NCBI RefSeq assembly: GCF_022227765.1 | Contig: NZ_JAJMLZ010000001.1 | Coordinates: forward strand, 248,001-312,000 | Source: Ectothiorhodospira shaposhnikovii | GTDB lineage: Bacteria > Pseudomonadota > Gammaproteobacteria > Ectothiorhodospirales > Ectothiorhodospiraceae | DNA: 64,000 nt | Direction: 5' to 3' | Shown: in pieces, positions 17,772 through 31,636 of the stretch | How the letters are laid out: each line of letters starts with the position of its first letter | Numbering within the stretch: the stretch's first letter is position 1 | The notes under the pieces: model-generated | Told to the model about the DNA's origin: nothing | Seen by the model: only the letters and a program-made list of their open reading frames with translations | Database searches by the model: none | Program-made: the position numbers and the translations under genes

Positions 17772-18335
17772 ATGGCGAACGAGGAACAAGTCGATAAACC
17801 CCAGCATGAACAGGCGCCCGCGGCCCCTGAAGAGACGACGCCGGAATTCAGCCCCGGGGCACTGCTCAAGCAGCTTGAAGACGCACAGAAACAGGCTCAG
17901 GACCACTGGGACAAGCTGGTGCGCGCCCAGGCGGAGCTGGAAAACCTGCGCAAGCGCATGAGCCGGGATGTGGAAAATGCCCACAAGTATGCCCTGGAAC
18001 GTTTCGCCGGTGAGCTGCTGCCGGTGAAGGACAGCCTGGAAATGGGCCTGGATGCCGCGCGCGGCGAGGCCGACCTGAACAAGATTCGCGAGGGTACGGA
18101 GCTGACCCTGAAGATGCTGGAGCAGGTGATGGCCAAGCAGGGCATCGAAGTGGTGGACCCCGCCGGCCAGCGCTTCGATCCGGAGCGCCATCAGGCCATG
18201 TCCATGCAGGAAAATGCCGAACTGGAACCCAACACCGTCATGACCGTGCTGCAGAAGGGGTATGCCCTCAATGATCGTCTGCTGCGCCCCGCCATGGTGA
18301 TTGTCAGCAAGGCACCGGCGGCCGGCAGCGAATGA
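17772..18335 (+). CDS. grpE: Nucleotide exchange factor GrpE
   Basis: Cochaperone that releases ADP from DnaK, 187 residues from MANEEQVDK. The start at 17772 has GGAG 6 bp upstream; an in-frame ATG 21 bp earlier has no ribosome binding site. The N-terminus is disordered and acidic, then a long coiled coil ([20 protein letters not shown]), [19 protein letters not shown], and the beta domain with [20 protein letters not shown] and [17 protein letters not shown]. It is followed by dnaK after 114 bp containing a sigma-32 promoter. Confidence 0.95.
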   Translation: MANEEQVDKPQHEQAPAAPEETTPEFSPGALLKQLEDAQKQAQDHWDKLVRAQAELENLRKRMSRDVENAHKYALERFAGELLPVKDSLEMGLDAARGEADLNKIREGTELTLKMLEQVMAKQGIEVVDPAGQRFDPERHQAMSMQENAELEPNTVMTVLQKGYALNDRLLRPAMVIVSKAPAAGSE

Positions 18336-18362
18336 CCCCGAGGGACGGATTTTTCGCCGGGG

Positions 18363-18391
18363 CTTGAAAAGGCCCGGCGGCACCCCCATCA
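18363..18391 (+). promoter_or_regulatory. Sigma-32 heat-shock promoter of dnaK
   Basis: CTTGAAA, then a 14-bp spacer, then CCCCATCA: nearly perfect against the sigma-32 consensus (CTTGAAA, 11-16 bp, CCCCATNT). The dnaK ATG is 59 bp downstream. No CIRCE is present here, so dnaK appears to be under sigma-32 while hrcA is under HrcA. Confidence 0.88.
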
Positions 18392-18449
18392 AGCGGGTAA
18401 TCCCGGATTCACGGCATTGACAGAAACCTGAACACTTTTGGAGACACAC

Positions 18450-20384
18450 ATGGGCAAGATCATCGGTATCGACCTGGGCACGACCAATTCCTGCGTCGCC
18501 ATCATGGAAGGCGGCAATGCCAAGGTCATTGAAAACGCCGAGGGCGGTCGTACCACCCCCTCCATCGTGGCCTTCGCCGAGGACGGCGAGGTGCTGGTGG
18601 GCCAGTCCGCCAAGCGCCAGGCGGTGACCAATCCCCAGAACACCCTGTTTGCGGTCAAGCGCCTGATTGGGCGCCGCTTCGAAGAACCCGAAGTGCAGAA
18701 GGACATCAAGCTGGTGCCCTACAAGATCGTCAAGGCGGATAACGGCGACGCCTGGGTGGACGTGCGCGGCAAGAAGATGGCCGCTCCGGAAATCTCCGCC
18801 CGCGTGCTGCAGAAGATGAAGAAGACCGCCGAGGACTACCTGGGCGAGCCGGTCACCGAGGCGGTGATCACCGTGCCGGCCTACTTCAACGACTCCCAGC
18901 GTCAGGCCACCAAGGACGCCGGCAAGATCGCCGGCCTGGAAGTTCGCCGCATCATCAACGAGCCCACCGCCGCGGCCCTGGCCTACGGCCTGGACAAGAA
19001 GCGCGGTGACAGCAAGGTGGCGGTCTATGACCTGGGCGGCGGCACCTTCGACATCTCCATCATCGAGATTGCCGAAGTGGACGGCGAGCACCAGTTCGAG
19101 GTGCTGGCCACCAACGGCGACACCTTCCTGGGCGGCGAGGACTTCGACTCCCGCCTGATCGAATACCTGGCGGCCGAGTTCAAGAAGGAGCAGGGCATCG
19201 ACCTGACCGGCGACCCGCTGGCCATGCAGCGTCTGAAGGAGGCCGCCGAGAAGGCCAAGATCGAGCTTTCCTCCAGCCAGCAGACCGACGTCAACCTGCC
19301 GTACATCACCGCCGACAACACCGGACCCAAGCATCTGAACATCAAGGTGTCCCGCGCCAAGCTGGAAGCCCTGGTGGAAGAACTGGTCAAGCGCACCATC
19401 GAGCCCTGCAAGGTGGCCCTGAAGGATGCCGGCCTGTCCGTGTCCCAGATCGACGACGTGATCCTGGTGGGCGGCCAGACCCGCATGCCCAAGGTGCAGG
19501 AGGCGGTGAAGGACTTCTTCGGCAAGGAACCCCGTCGCGACGTCAACCCCGACGAGGCGGTGGCGGTGGGCGCCGCGATCCAGGGTGGCGTGCTGGGCGG
19601 CGACGTCAAGGACGTGCTGCTGCTGGACGTCACGCCCCTGTCCCTGGGTATCGAGACCCTGGGCGGTGTGATGACCAAGCTGATCGAAAAGAACACCACC
19701 ATCCCCACCAAGGCCTCCCAGGTGTTTTCCACCGCCGAGGACAACCAGACCGCGGTGACGGTGCACGTGCTGCAGGGTGAGCGCGAAGTGGCCCATGCCA
19801 ACAAGTCCCTGGGTCGCTTCGATCTGGCGGATATCCCGCCGGCTCCCCGTGGCGTGCCTCAGATCGAGGTGGTGTTCGACATCGATGCCAACGGCATCCT
19901 CAATGTGTCCGCCAAGGACAAGGCCACCGGCAAGCAGCAGTCCATCGTCATCAAGGCCTCTTCCGGTCTGAACGATGCCGAGATCGAACGCATGGTCAAG
20001 GATGCCGAGGCCCATGCCGAGGAAGACAAGCGTTTCCACGAACTGGTGGGCGTGCGCAATCAGGCGGACAACCTGATCCACTCGGTGGAGAAGACCCTCA
20101 AGGACATGGGCGACAAGGTGGAGGCCGGCGAGAAGAGCGCCATCGAATCCGCCATCAGTGCCCTGCGGGATGCCATGAAGGGTGACGACAAGGCGACCAT
20201 CGAGGACCGCACCCAGAAGCTGGCCGAGGCCTCCGGCAAGTTGGCGGAGCGCATGTATGCCCAGCAGGCCGAGGGTGCCGCCGCCGAAGGCGCCGGTGAT
20301 GCCCAGGGTCAGGCCGGTACCAAGGGTGCCCAGGACGATGTGGTGGACGCCGAGTTCGAAGAAGTGGACGATAAGAAGAAGTAA
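18450..20384 (+). CDS. dnaK: Molecular chaperone DnaK (Hsp70)
   Basis: ATP-dependent chaperone, 644 residues. It has [19 protein letters not shown] (phosphate 1), [32 protein letters not shown] and [13 protein letters not shown], then the substrate-binding domain and a C-terminal lid ending in [19 protein letters not shown] preceded by GGAG at 6 bp. Transcribed from the sigma-32 promoter upstream and followed by a hairpin terminator; dnaJ follows 125 bp later. Confidence 0.98.
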   Translation: MGKIIGIDLGTTNSCVAIMEGGNAKVIENAEGGRTTPSIVAFAEDGEVLVGQSAKRQAVTNPQNTLFAVKRLIGRRFEEPEVQKDIKLVPYKIVKADNGDAWVDVRGKKMAAPEISARVLQKMKKTAEDYLGEPVTEAVITVPAYFNDSQRQATKDAGKIAGLEVRRIINEPTAAALAYGLDKKRGDSKVAVYDLGGGTFDISIIEIAEVDGEHQFEVLATNGDTFLGGEDFDSRLIEYLAAEFKKEQGIDLTGDPLAMQRLKEAAEKAKIELSSSQQTDVNLPYITADNTGPKHLNIKVSRAKLEALVEELVKRTIEPCKVALKDAGLSVSQIDDVILVGGQTRMPKVQEAVKDFFGKEPRRDVNPDEAVAVGAAIQGGVLGGDVKDVLLLDVTPLSLGIETLGGVMTKLIEKNTTIPTKASQVFSTAEDNQTAVTVHVLQGEREVAHANKSLGRFDLADIPPAPRGVPQIEVVFDIDANGILNVSAKDKATGKQQSIVIKASSGLNDAEIERMVKDAEAHAEEDKRFHELVGVRNQADNLIHSVEKTLKDMGDKVEAGEKSAIESAISALRDAMKGDDKATIEDRTQKLAEASGKLAERMYAQQAEGAAAEGAGDAQGQAGTKGAQDDVVDAEFEEVDDKKK

Positions 20385-20389
20385 CGGCC

Positions 20390-20414
20390 AAGGCCCGTCC
20401 CAGGACGGGCCTTT
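20390..20414 (+). terminator. Hairpin terminator after dnaK
   Basis: AAGGCCCGTCC and GGACGGGCCTT arms (11 bp, perfect) around a 2-base loop position, with only a short TTT tail. It starts 5 bp after the dnaK stop. The weak U-tract suggests partial termination, lowering dnaJ relative to dnaK. Confidence 0.6.
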
Positions 20415-20509
20415 CCCACTGCATCCGGGTCCGTTGACCGGCAGGTGCCCGCAACCGGGGCATGTGCCGGTCCACGGGCTTTCACGTTTCTGCAAGACCC
20501 ACGGTAATC

Positions 20510-22464
<1,955 letters not shown>

Positions 22465-22489
22465 GGCGTCTCCCCAGGCAGGGGCTTCA

Positions 22490-22519
22490 TTGGACGAAAT
22501 GGCCCTGATCCGCTAGAAT
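22490..22519 (+). promoter_or_regulatory. Sigma-70 promoter candidate of carAB
   Basis: TTGGAC, an 18-bp spacer, then TAGAAT, located 25 bp after the dapB stop. Transcription would start near 22526, giving an 80-nt leader that contains the hairpin at 22552-22582. Confidence 0.6.
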
Positions 22520-22551
22520 TTACGCCATTCAACAGGTCTTGAAATCCCTGA

Positions 22552-22582
22552 CAGGGCTGGTTGGGTCTCCCAACCCGCCCTG
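22552..22582 (+). other. Long hairpin in the carA leader
   Basis: CAGGGC-T-GGTTGGG and CCCAACC-C-GCCCTG arms (13 pairs, one mismatch) around a TCT loop, followed by TTTC. The carA ribosome binding site lies 15 bp further on. It resembles an attenuator or terminator with a short U-tract, but no alternative antiterminator is obvious. Confidence 0.6.
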
Positions 22583-22606
22583 TTTCTATGTGTGCCGGAG
22601 GACTCT

Positions 22607-23749
22607 TTGAGAACCACACCCGCCTTGCTGGCTTTGGAAGATGGCAGTCTGTTTCACGGTTACGCCCTGGGTGCGGAAGGAACCACCGTGGGTGAAGTCG
22701 TGTTCAATACATCCATGACCGGTTATCAGGAAATCCTCACGGATCCTTCCTATTCGCGTCAGATGGTGACGCTCACCTATCCCCACATCGGCAACACCGG
22801 TATCAATCCCGAGGACGAGGAAGCCGAAGGCCCCCAGGCCGCCGGACTGATCGTCCGCCATGTGCCCGAGCGCATGTCCAACTGGCGTGCCACCGAAACC
22901 CTGCCCGATTACCTCAAGCGCCACGGCATCGTCGCCATCACCGGCGTGGATACCCGTCGCCTGACCCGTCTGCTGCGGGAAAAGGGTGCCCAGAACGGCT
23001 GCATCATGGCCGGCGAGGTGGACGAGGCCAAGGCCCTGGAAGCTGCCCGCGCCTTCCCCGGCATCAACGGCATGGATCTGGCCCGGACCGTCACCACCGA
23101 TACCACCTTTGAGTGGACCGAGGGTGGCTGGAGCCTGGGTGAAGGCTATCGGCAAGAACCCGTCGAGCGCCCTTTCCACGTGGTCTGCTACGACTTCGGC
23201 GTCAAGCGCAACATGCTGCGTCTGCTGGTGGATCGGGGTTGCCGTGTCACCGTGGTGCCCGCCACCAGTACCGCCGAGGAGATCCTGGCCCTGAATCCGG
23301 ACGGTGTCCTGCTTTCCAATGGTCCCGGTGATCCGGCGCCCTGTGATTACGCCATCCGCGGCATTCAGGGGCTGCTGGAAAGAAACATCCCCCTGTACGG
23401 GATCTGTCTGGGGCATCAGCTGCTGGGGCTGTCCGTGGGTGCGAAGTCCATGAAGATGAAGTTCGGCCATCATGGCGCGAACCATCCGGTTCAGGATCTG
23501 GCCACCGGCAAGGTGATGATATCCAGTCAGAACCACGGCTTTGCCATCGACGAGAAGACGTTGCCGGCCAATGCCCGGACCAGTCATCGTTCCCTGTTCG
23601 ACGGTACCCTGCAGGGCATCGAACTGACCGACCGGCCCGCCGTGAGTTTCCAGGGCCATCCCGAGGCCAGTCCCGGCCCCGAGGACGTGGCCCCGCAGTT
23701 CAATCGGTTCATCGAGATGATGAGAGCCCGTCGGGGTTCCGGCGCCTAG
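22607..23749 (+). CDS. carA: Carbamoyl-phosphate synthase small (glutaminase) subunit
   Basis: Supplies ammonia from glutamine to CarB for arginine and pyrimidine synthesis, 380 residues. The glutamine amidotransferase triad is present: Cys in [13 protein letters not shown], His and Glu in [13 protein letters not shown]. The N-terminal CPSase domain has [17 protein letters not shown] and [12 protein letters not shown] chose TTG at 22607 because GGAGGA ends 4 bp before it and the protein then starts [14 protein letters not shown], as in homologues; the alternative GTG at 22592 would place the ribosome binding site inside the gene. carB follows after 82 bp. Confidence 0.95.
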   Translation: MRTTPALLALEDGSLFHGYALGAEGTTVGEVVFNTSMTGYQEILTDPSYSRQMVTLTYPHIGNTGINPEDEEAEGPQAAGLIVRHVPERMSNWRATETLPDYLKRHGIVAITGVDTRRLTRLLREKGAQNGCIMAGEVDEAKALEAARAFPGINGMDLARTVTTDTTFEWTEGGWSLGEGYRQEPVERPFHVVCYDFGVKRNMLRLLVDRGCRVTVVPATSTAEEILALNPDGVLLSNGPGDPAPCDYAIRGIQGLLERNIPLYGICLGHQLLGLSVGAKSMKMKFGHHGANHPVQDLATGKVMISSQNHGFAIDEKTLPANARTSHRSLFDGTLQGIELTDRPAVSFQGHPEASPGPEDVAPQFNRFIEMMRARRGSGA

Positions 23750-23784
23750 TCCTGGTTCCGCATTAAAGACCGCCCCCCATTTTG

Positions 23785-23812
23785 CCCGCCGGCGCCTTCA
23801 ACGGCGCCGGGC
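23785..23812 (+). other. Intercistronic hairpin between carA and carB
   Basis: CCGGCGCC and GGCGCCGG arms (8 bp perfect) around TTCAAC, with further GC pairs possible outside. There is no U-tract, so it is more likely an mRNA stability or processing element than a terminator. Confidence 0.45.
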
Positions 23813-23831
23813 TGTTCACGGTAGGACACGC

Positions 23832-26800
23832 ATGCCAAAGAGAACCGACATCCAGAGCATCCTCATCATAGGCGCCGGCCCCATCGTCATCGGCCAGGCC
23901 TGTGAGTTCGACTACTCCGGCGCCCAGGCCTGCAAGGCCCTGCGCGAAGAGGGTTACCGGGTCATCCTGGTCAACTCCAACCCCGCCACCATCATGACCG
24001 ACCCGGAGATGGCCGATGCCGTCTACATCGAGCCGGTGGAGTGGAAGACCGTCGCCCGCATCATCGAGCGGGAGCGCCCGGATGCGGTGCTGCCCACCAT
24101 GGGCGGACAGACCGCCCTCAACTGTGCCCTGGATCTGGCCCGCAACGGCGTGCTGGAAAAGTTCGGCGTCGAGCTGATCGGCGCCACCGAAGACGCCATC
24201 GACATGGCCGAGGACCGGGAGCGCTTCCGTCAGGCCATGGACGAGATCGGCCTGGCCTCGCCCAAGGCCTTTATGGTCAACAGCTGGGAAGAGGCCCAAC
24301 GGGTGCAGCCGGAGATCGGCTATCCCATCATCATCCGTCCCTCCTTCACCATGGGCGGTAGCGGCGGCGGCATTGCCTACAACCGGGAAGAATACGAAGA
24401 GATCGTCAAGCGCGGCCTGGACCTGTCTCCGGTCAACGAGGTGCAGGTGGAGGAATCCGTGCTGGGCTGGAAGGAGTACGAGATGGAGGTGGTTCGCGAC
24501 CGCGCGGACAACTGCATCATCATCTGCTCCATCGAGAACCTGGACCCCATGGGTGTGCATACCGGTGACTCCATCACCGTGGCCCCGGCCCAGACCTTGA
24601 CGGATAAGGAATACCAGATCATGCGCAACGCCTCCCTGGCGGTGCTGCGCAAGATCGGCGTGGACACCGGCGGCTCCAACGTGCAGTTCGCCGTGAACCC
24701 GGAGGATGGCCGTCTGGTGGTCATCGAGATGAACCCCCGGGTATCCCGTTCCTCGGCCCTGGCTTCCAAGGCCACCGGCTTCCCCATTGCCAAGGTGGCG
24801 GCCAAGCTGGCCGTGGGCTTCACCCTGGATGAACTGCGCAACGAGATCACCGGCGGCGTGACCCCGGCTTCCTTCGAGCCGTCCATCGACTACGTGGTGA
24901 CCAAGATCCCCCGGTTCACCTTCGAGAAGTTCCCCACCGCCAAGGCCAAGCTGACCACCCAGATGAAGTCCGTGGGCGAGGCCATGGCCATCGGCCGCAC
25001 CTTCCAGGAATCCTTCCAGAAGGCCCTGCGCAGCCTGGAAACCGGCAGTGACGGCCTCAACGAGATGGTGGATCTGAACGCGGAAGATGCCGAATCCATC
25101 ATCCGCAGCGAGCTGGCCGATGCCGGTCCCGAGCGCATCTGGTACGTGGCCGATGCCTTCCGCTTCGGCCTGACGCTGGAGCAGGTGCATGAACTCAGCC
25201 GCATCGATCCCTGGTTCCTGGCCCAGATCCAGGAATTGGTGGACATCGAGCAGGACCTCAAGAGCCGCTCCCTGAAGGATCTGGATCGCCGGACCCTGTT
25301 CACCCTCAAGCAGTACGGTTTCTCCGACCGCCGCCTGGCCAAGCTGCTCGACGAGACCGAGCGGACCGTGCGTGCCTACCGTCATGAACTGGGCATCCAC
25401 CCGGTCTACAAGCGGGTGGATACCTGTGCCGCCGAGTTCGCCTCCACCACCGACTACATGTACTCCACCTATGAGGAGGAGTGCGAGGCCAATCCCTCCA
25501 GCCGCGAAAAGATCATGGTCCTGGGCGGCGGCCCCAACCGGATCGGGCAGGGGATCGAGTTCGACTACTGCTGCGTGCATGCCGCTCTGGCCATGCGCGA
25601 GGATGGTTACGAAACCATCATGGTCAACTGTAATCCGGAGACCGTTTCCACCGATTACGACACCTCCGACCGGCTGTTCTTCGAGCCGCTGACCCTGGAG
25701 GACGTGCTGGAGATCGTGCACCTGGAAAAACCCAAGGGCATCATCATCCAGTTCGGCGGTCAGACCCCGCTGAAGCTGGCCCGGGACCTGGAGGCCGCTG
25801 GCGCGCCGGTGATCGGCACCACCCCGGACTGCATCGACCTGGCGGAGGACCGGGAGCGCTTCCAGCAGCTGATCGAGAAGCTGGAGCTGGTTCAGCCCCC
25901 CAACCGCACCGCCCGCAGCGTGGACGAGGCGGTACGCCACGCGGAGGCCATCGGCTATCCGGTGGTGGTACGTCCTTCCTACGTGCTGGGTGGTCGTGCC
26001 ATGGAGATCGTCTATAACGAAACCGACCTGCGCCGCTACATGCGCGACGCGGTGAAGGTGTCCAATGATGCCCCGGTGCTGCTGGATCGCTTCCTGGACG
26101 ATGCCGTGGAGGTGGACGTGGATGCCATCTGCGACGGCAAGGACGTGCTCATCGGCGGCATCATGCAGCACATCGAGCAGGCCGGCGTGCACTCCGGTGA
26201 CTCCGCCTGTTCCCTGCCGCCCTACAGCCTGAGCATGGCGCTGCAGAATCAGATCGTCGAACAGGTGCGCAAGATGGCGCTGGCCCTGGGCGTGGTGGGG
26301 TTGATGAACACCCAGTTCGCCATCCAGCGGGATCGCATCTTCGTGCTGGAGGTGAACCCCCGTGCCTCCCGTACCGTGCCCTTCGTTTCCAAGGCCATCG
26401 GCATGCCCCTGGCCAAGATCGCCGCTCGCTGCATGGCCGGCCGCTCCCTGGTGGAGCAGGGGGCCACCGAAACCGTGGTGCCTGACTATTACTCGGTGAA
26501 GGAAGCGGTCTTCCCCTTCATCAAGTTCCCCGGCGTGGACCCCATCCTCGGCCCCGAGATGAAGTCCACCGGCGAGGTCATGGGCATGGGCCGCAATTTC
26601 CCCGAGGCCTTTGCCAAGAGCCAGCTGGGTGCCGGCGTCAAGCTGCCCGAGACCGGCAAGGCCTTCATCAGCGTGCGCGAGGTGGACAAGCCCGGCATCA
26701 TCCAGGTGGCCAAGGAGCTGGCGGCCCGGGGCTTCGAGCTGATCGCCACCCACGGTACCGCCCAGGCCCTGGAGGCCGCCGGCGTGACCTGCGAGCGCAT

Positions 26801-27053
26801 CAACAAGGTGACCGAGGGTCGGCCCCATATCGTCGACATGATCAAGAACGACGAGATCAGCCTGATCATCAACACCACCGAGGGCAAGCAGGCGATTGCC
26901 GACTCCTTCACCATCCGTCGTGAAGCCCTGCAGCACAAGGTGACCTATACCACCACCCTGGCCGGTGCCTATGCCACGGTCCAGGCCCTGGAGTATCTGG
27001 ACAGCGACCTGGTGTACTGCCTGCAGGACATGCACAAGGAGACCCGCTCATGA
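23832..27053 (+). CDS. carB: Carbamoyl-phosphate synthase large subunit
   Basis: Makes carbamoyl phosphate from bicarbonate, ammonia and two ATP, 1073 residues, full length. Two homologous ATP-grasp halves are seen: [20 protein letters not shown] in the first and [20 protein letters not shown] in the second, with [18 protein letters not shown] and [18 protein letters not shown] as metal-binding ends. The C-terminal MGS-like domain ([31 protein letters not shown]) binds allosteric effectors. Start ATG with AGGA upstream; the stop overlaps the greA ATG by 4 bp. Confidence 0.98.
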   Translation: MPKRTDIQSILIIGAGPIVIGQACEFDYSGAQACKALREEGYRVILVNSNPATIMTDPEMADAVYIEPVEWKTVARIIERERPDAVLPTMGGQTALNCALDLARNGVLEKFGVELIGATEDAIDMAEDRERFRQAMDEIGLASPKAFMVNSWEEAQRVQPEIGYPIIIRPSFTMGGSGGGIAYNREEYEEIVKRGLDLSPVNEVQVEESVLGWKEYEMEVVRDRADNCIIICSIENLDPMGVHTGDSITVAPAQTLTDKEYQIMRNASLAVLRKIGVDTGGSNVQFAVNPEDGRLVVIEMNPRVSRSSALASKATGFPIAKVAAKLAVGFTLDELRNEITGGVTPASFEPSIDYVVTKIPRFTFEKFPTAKAKLTTQMKSVGEAMAIGRTFQESFQKALRSLETGSDGLNEMVDLNAEDAESIIRSELADAGPERIWYVADAFRFGLTLEQVHELSRIDPWFLAQIQELVDIEQDLKSRSLKDLDRRTLFTLKQYGFSDRRLAKLLDETERTVRAYRHELGIHPVYKRVDTCAAEFASTTDYMYSTYEEECEANPSSREKIMVLGGGPNRIGQGIEFDYCCVHAALAMREDGYETIMVNCNPETVSTDYDTSDRLFFEPLTLEDVLEIVHLEKPKGIIIQFGGQTPLKLARDLEAAGAPVIGTTPDCIDLAEDRERFQQLIEKLELVQPPNRTARSVDEAVRHAEAIGYPVVVRPSYVLGGRAMEIVYNETDLRRYMRDAVKVSNDAPVLLDRFLDDAVEVDVDAICDGKDVLIGGIMQHIEQAGVHSGDSACSLPPYSLSMALQNQIVEQVRKMALALGVVGLMNTQFAIQRDRIFVLEVNPRASRTVPFVSKAIGMPLAKIAARCMAGRSLVEQGATETVVPDYYSVKEAVFPFIKFPGVDPILGPEMKSTGEVMGMGRNFPEAFAKSQLGAGVKLPETGKAFISVREVDKPGIIQVAKELAARGFELIATHGTAQALEAAGVTCERINKVTEGRPHIVDMIKNDEISLIINTTEGKQAIADSFTIRREALQHKVTYTTTLAGAYATVQALEYLDSDLVYCLQDMHKETRS

Positions 27054-27526
27054 ACAAGACGCCTCTGACGGTACGCGGGGCCGAATTGCTCAAGACGGAG
27101 CTGCAGCGCCTCAAGAGCGAGGATCGTCCACGGGTGATCGCCGCCATCGCCGAGGCCCGTGCCCACGGCGATCTGAAGGAAAATGCCGAGTACCATGCCG
27201 CGCGTGAGCAGCAGGGCTTCATCGAGGGGCGCATCAAGGAACTGGAGGCCAAGCTCTCCAATGCCCAGATCATTGATGTGACCACCCTCAACGCCGGCGG
27301 CAAGGTGGTCTTCGGCGCCACCGTGGAACTGGTGGACCTGGACTCGGATGCGGAGGTGACGTATCAGATCGTGGGTGACGACGAGGCCGATATCAAGATG
27401 GGCCTGATTTCGGTGAATTCACCCATCGCCCGAGCCCTGATCGGCAAGCATGAAGGGGACGAGATCCACTTCAGTGCCCCGGGCGGGGAAAAGCACTTCG
27501 AGATCGTGGCGGTACACTACCGCTGA
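27050..27526 (+). CDS. greA: Transcription elongation factor GreA
   Basis: Stimulates RNA cleavage by backtracked RNA polymerase, 158 residues. The N-terminal coiled-coil finger has [18 protein letters not shown] and the acidic tip region [20 protein letters not shown] with the catalytic Asp/Glu. The C-terminal FKBP-like domain has [24 protein letters not shown] overlap with carB indicates coupling in a carA-carB-greA transcript. Confidence 0.97.
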   Translation: MNKTPLTVRGAELLKTELQRLKSEDRPRVIAAIAEARAHGDLKENAEYHAAREQQGFIEGRIKELEAKLSNAQIIDVTTLNAGGKVVFGATVELVDLDSDAEVTYQIVGDDEADIKMGLISVNSPIARALIGKHEGDEIHFSAPGGEKHFEIVAVHYR

Positions 27527-27535
27527 CGGCCACGG

Positions 27536-27567
27536 CCGGCCCTTCCCCCGGGCGGGGGAAGGGCCGG
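27536..27567. terminator. 14-bp perfect hairpin between convergent greA and yhbY
   Basis: CCGGCCCTTCCCCC and GGGGGAAGGGCCGG arms around GGGC, 10 bp after the greA stop and 5 bp before the yhbY stop. It may serve as a bidirectional terminator, but neither strand has a U-tract, so it could also act by blocking 3' exonucleases. Confidence 0.55.
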
Positions 27568-27572
27568 GACGC

Positions 27573-27863
27573 TCAGGGGAGTTCGATCACCGGCTTGTCC
27601 GGGTTGCGCCGGAACAGGGTGGCGATGAATCCCACCCGCTGTACCAGTTCCGCCCCGGTCTGCCCGCAGATCTCATGGATCGCCGCGTCCCGCTGTTCCC
27701 GGTCGCCGATGGCGACCTTGATCTTGACGAGTTCATGGTGGTCCAGCGCCTTGCGGATTTCCTCCATGACCGGCTCGGTGAGGCCGTTGCGGCCGATGCT
27801 GACCACGGGTTTACGGGAGTGCGCCAGGGCACGCAGGTGCTTGATGTGTCTTTCAATGGGCAT
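27573..27863 (-). CDS. yhbY: CRS1/YhbY-family RNA-binding protein
   Basis: Small KH-like RNA-binding protein linked to 50S ribosome assembly, 96 residues from MPIERHIKHLRALAHS. The domain has KPVVSIGRNGLTEPVMEEIR with the GxxG loop, KIKVAIGDREQR and FIATLFRRNPDKPVIELP. The frame continues upstream for about 67 codons that are not YhbY-like, so the start at 27863 is chosen. It is divergent from rlmE and convergent with greA; greA-yhbY-rlmE-ftsH is conserved in E. coli. Confidence 0.94.
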   Translation of the reverse strand: MPIERHIKHLRALAHSRKPVVSIGRNGLTEPVMEEIRKALDHHELVKIKVAIGDREQRDAAIHEICGQTGAELVQRVGFIATLFRRNPDKPVIELP

Positions 27864-28057
27864 GTCAGGGAAAAATCCGCAAGAATAACCAGGACGCGGG
27901 AGCATCCCGCGAGGTGACAGGACGGCCGGGGCATGCGGGCCGTTCCTCAAGTCGCCGAGTCTAGCATGCGCATACCCGCTGTAGGAGTCCGACCCCGGGC
28001 AATATTCCCCCGCGGCACCGACTTCACACAGGGAAGCAACCCCGGAAATCCTGACCC

Positions 28058-28681
28058 ATGGCACGTAGCAAGACCAGCAGCCGCTGGCTCAAGGAACACT
28101 TCAGCGATCCCTTCGTCCAGAAGGCGCAACAGGAAGGTTGGCGCTCCCGCGCCGTTTATAAGCTGCAGGAGATCCAGGCCCGTGACCGGATCATCCGACC
28201 CGGCATGCGGGTACTGGACCTGGGGGCTGCTCCCGGTGGCTGGACCCAGTTCGCCGTCGGCGAGGTGGGGCGCAAGGGGCGGGTGATCGCTTCCGACATC
28301 CTGCCCATGGATCCCATCGAGGGGGTGGCCTTCATCCAGGGGGATTTTCGCGAGGAAGCGGTGCTTGAAGCCATCCTCGCCGCCCTCGGCGATGAGCCGG
28401 CAGACCTTGTAATTTGCGACATGGCCCCCAATACCAGTGGTGTGGAGGCCGTGGATCAGCCCCGGGCCATGTATCTGGCGGAGCTGGCCCTGGATACGGC
28501 GGGCCGGGTGCTGAAACCCGGTGGTGATTTCCTGGTCAAACTGTTCCATGGGACAGGCTTTGACGACTATGTGAAGACCCTGCGCGGACAGTTCGACAAG
28601 GTGCAGATCCGCAAGCCCGAGGCGTCACGGTCCCGATCGCGGGAGGTTTATGCGTTGGCCAGGGGCGCCAAACTGGTGTAA
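28058..28681 (+). CDS. rlmE: 23S rRNA (uridine-2552 2'-O) methyltransferase RlmE
   Basis: SAM-dependent 2'-O-methylation of U2552 of 23S rRNA, 207 residues. Motifs: [16 protein letters not shown] with the catalytic Lys, [16 protein letters not shown] for SAM binding, [11 protein letters not shown] with the catalytic Asp and [14 protein letters not shown] with the second Lys. Divergent from yhbY across 194 bp and 47 bp before ftsH, the usual rlmE(rrmJ)-ftsH pair of the heat-shock regulon. Confidence 0.96.
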   Translation: MARSKTSSRWLKEHFSDPFVQKAQQEGWRSRAVYKLQEIQARDRIIRPGMRVLDLGAAPGGWTQFAVGEVGRKGRVIASDILPMDPIEGVAFIQGDFREEAVLEAILAALGDEPADLVICDMAPNTSGVEAVDQPRAMYLAELALDTAGRVLKPGGDFLVKLFHGTGFDDYVKTLRGQFDKVQIRKPEASRSRSREVYALARGAKLV

Positions 28682-28728
28682 GGTCAGCTAAACCACGAGC
28701 ACACGACAGACAAAGTCGAGGTAGACCC

Positions 28729-30648
<1,920 letters not shown>

Positions 30649-30668
30649 TGCCGTCATCACTGTGTGAA

Positions 30669-30692
30669 ACGGGCCGTTGATGAACGGCCCGT
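30669..30692 (+). terminator. First hairpin after ftsH
   Basis: ACGGGCCGTT and AACGGCCCGT arms (10 bp perfect) around GATG, 20 bp past the ftsH stop. It lacks a U-tract and is followed 4 bp later by a second hairpin. Confidence 0.5.
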
Positions 30693-30696
30693 TGGA

Positions 30697-30725
30697 GAAG
30701 CCGCCTTTTCGAGGGCGGCTTCTTT
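30697..30725 (+). terminator. Rho-independent terminator after ftsH
   Basis: GAAGCCGCC and GGCGGCTTC arms (9 bp) around an 8-base loop, followed by TTTGTTTC. It separates ftsH from folP. Confidence 0.75.
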
Positions 30726-30767
30726 GTTTCAAACCTGCCCCCTTCATCGATCGATCCCGTACCCCGG

Positions 30768-31583
30768 ATGCATGACATGAGCCATCACGCCGCGTTGCCC
30801 CAGATCATGGGGATTCTCAATGTCACCCCCGATTCATTTTCCGACGGTGGCCGTTTCCTGGCGCCGCGGCAGGCCATCGAGCGAGCGCTCGCCATGGTGG
30901 AGGAGGGTGCGGACATCATCGACGTTGGGGGGGAGTCCACCCGTCCCGGGGCGGCCGGGGTGTCCCTCCAGGAAGAACTGGATCGGGTCATCCCGGTGGT
31001 TGAGGCCATTGCCGCACGGGTGGATGCGTTGATCTCGGTGGATACCAGCAAGCCGGAAGTGATGCGCGAGGCCTGCGCCGCCGGTGCCGGCATGATCAAT
31101 GATGTCTTCGCCCTGCAGGCCCCCGGCGCCCTGGCCGTGGCGGCCGGGACGAAGGCGCGGGTCTGTCTGATGCACATGCAGGGAGAGCCCCGCGGCATGC
31201 AGGTCGATCCCCGTTATGACGATGTGGTGGCGGAGGTGCGGAATTTTCTCGCCGCCCGCGTGGCCGCCTGTCTTGAGGCGGGAATTCCGAGGGATCACCT
31301 GGTGCTGGATCCGGGGTTTGGTTTCGGCAAGACTCATGAACACAATCTCGCCCTTTTCCGGCAGTTGCCGGCGCTGGTCGTGGATGGGTTGCCCTTGCTG
31401 GTGGGGGTGTCCCGCAAGAGCATGATCGGTAAAATGCTCGGCGATGACCGCCCGCCCCGGGAGCGCATCACGGGGAGTGTGGCGGCGGCCTTGCTGGCAG
31501 CCCAGCGCGGGGCCCGGATTCTGCGTGTCCACGACGTGGGCGCGACCCGGGATGCACTGCGCGTGCTGGCTGCCCTGGCATAG
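30768..31583 (+). CDS. folP: Dihydropteroate synthase
   Basis: Joins p-aminobenzoate with 6-hydroxymethyldihydropterin diphosphate in folate synthesis; the sulfonamide target. 271 residues. Motifs: [36 protein letters not shown]-type strand, [11 protein letters not shown] and GVSRKSMIG. ATGs at 30768 and 30777 are both possible and neither has a strong ribosome binding site. It precedes glmM, the usual folP-glmM pair, with a 53-bp gap. Confidence 0.95.
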   Translation: MHDMSHHAALPQIMGILNVTPDSFSDGGRFLAPRQAIERALAMVEEGADIIDVGGESTRPGAAGVSLQEELDRVIPVVEAIAARVDALISVDTSKPEVMREACAAGAGMINDVFALQAPGALAVAAGTKARVCLMHMQGEPRGMQVDPRYDDVVAEVRNFLAARVAACLEAGIPRDHLVLDPGFGFGKTHEHNLALFRQLPALVVDGLPLLVGVSRKSMIGKMLGDDRPPRERITGSVAAALLAAQRGARILRVHDVGATRDALRVLAALA

Positions 31584-31636
31584 CCAACGACGACAGCACT
31601 GCCCCGCCAGGCTCATTCACTGACTCAGGTACGACC

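Noticed and set aside
17631-20495. Long minus-strand frame opposite grpE and dnaK
   Set aside because: Shadow of dnaK; composition is repetitive His/Leu/Gly.
23763-27035. A 1090-codon open frame on the minus strand through carB
   Set aside because: It is the reverse-strand shadow of a GC-rich gene with strong third-position bias; its translation is His/Gly-rich low complexity with no known domain.
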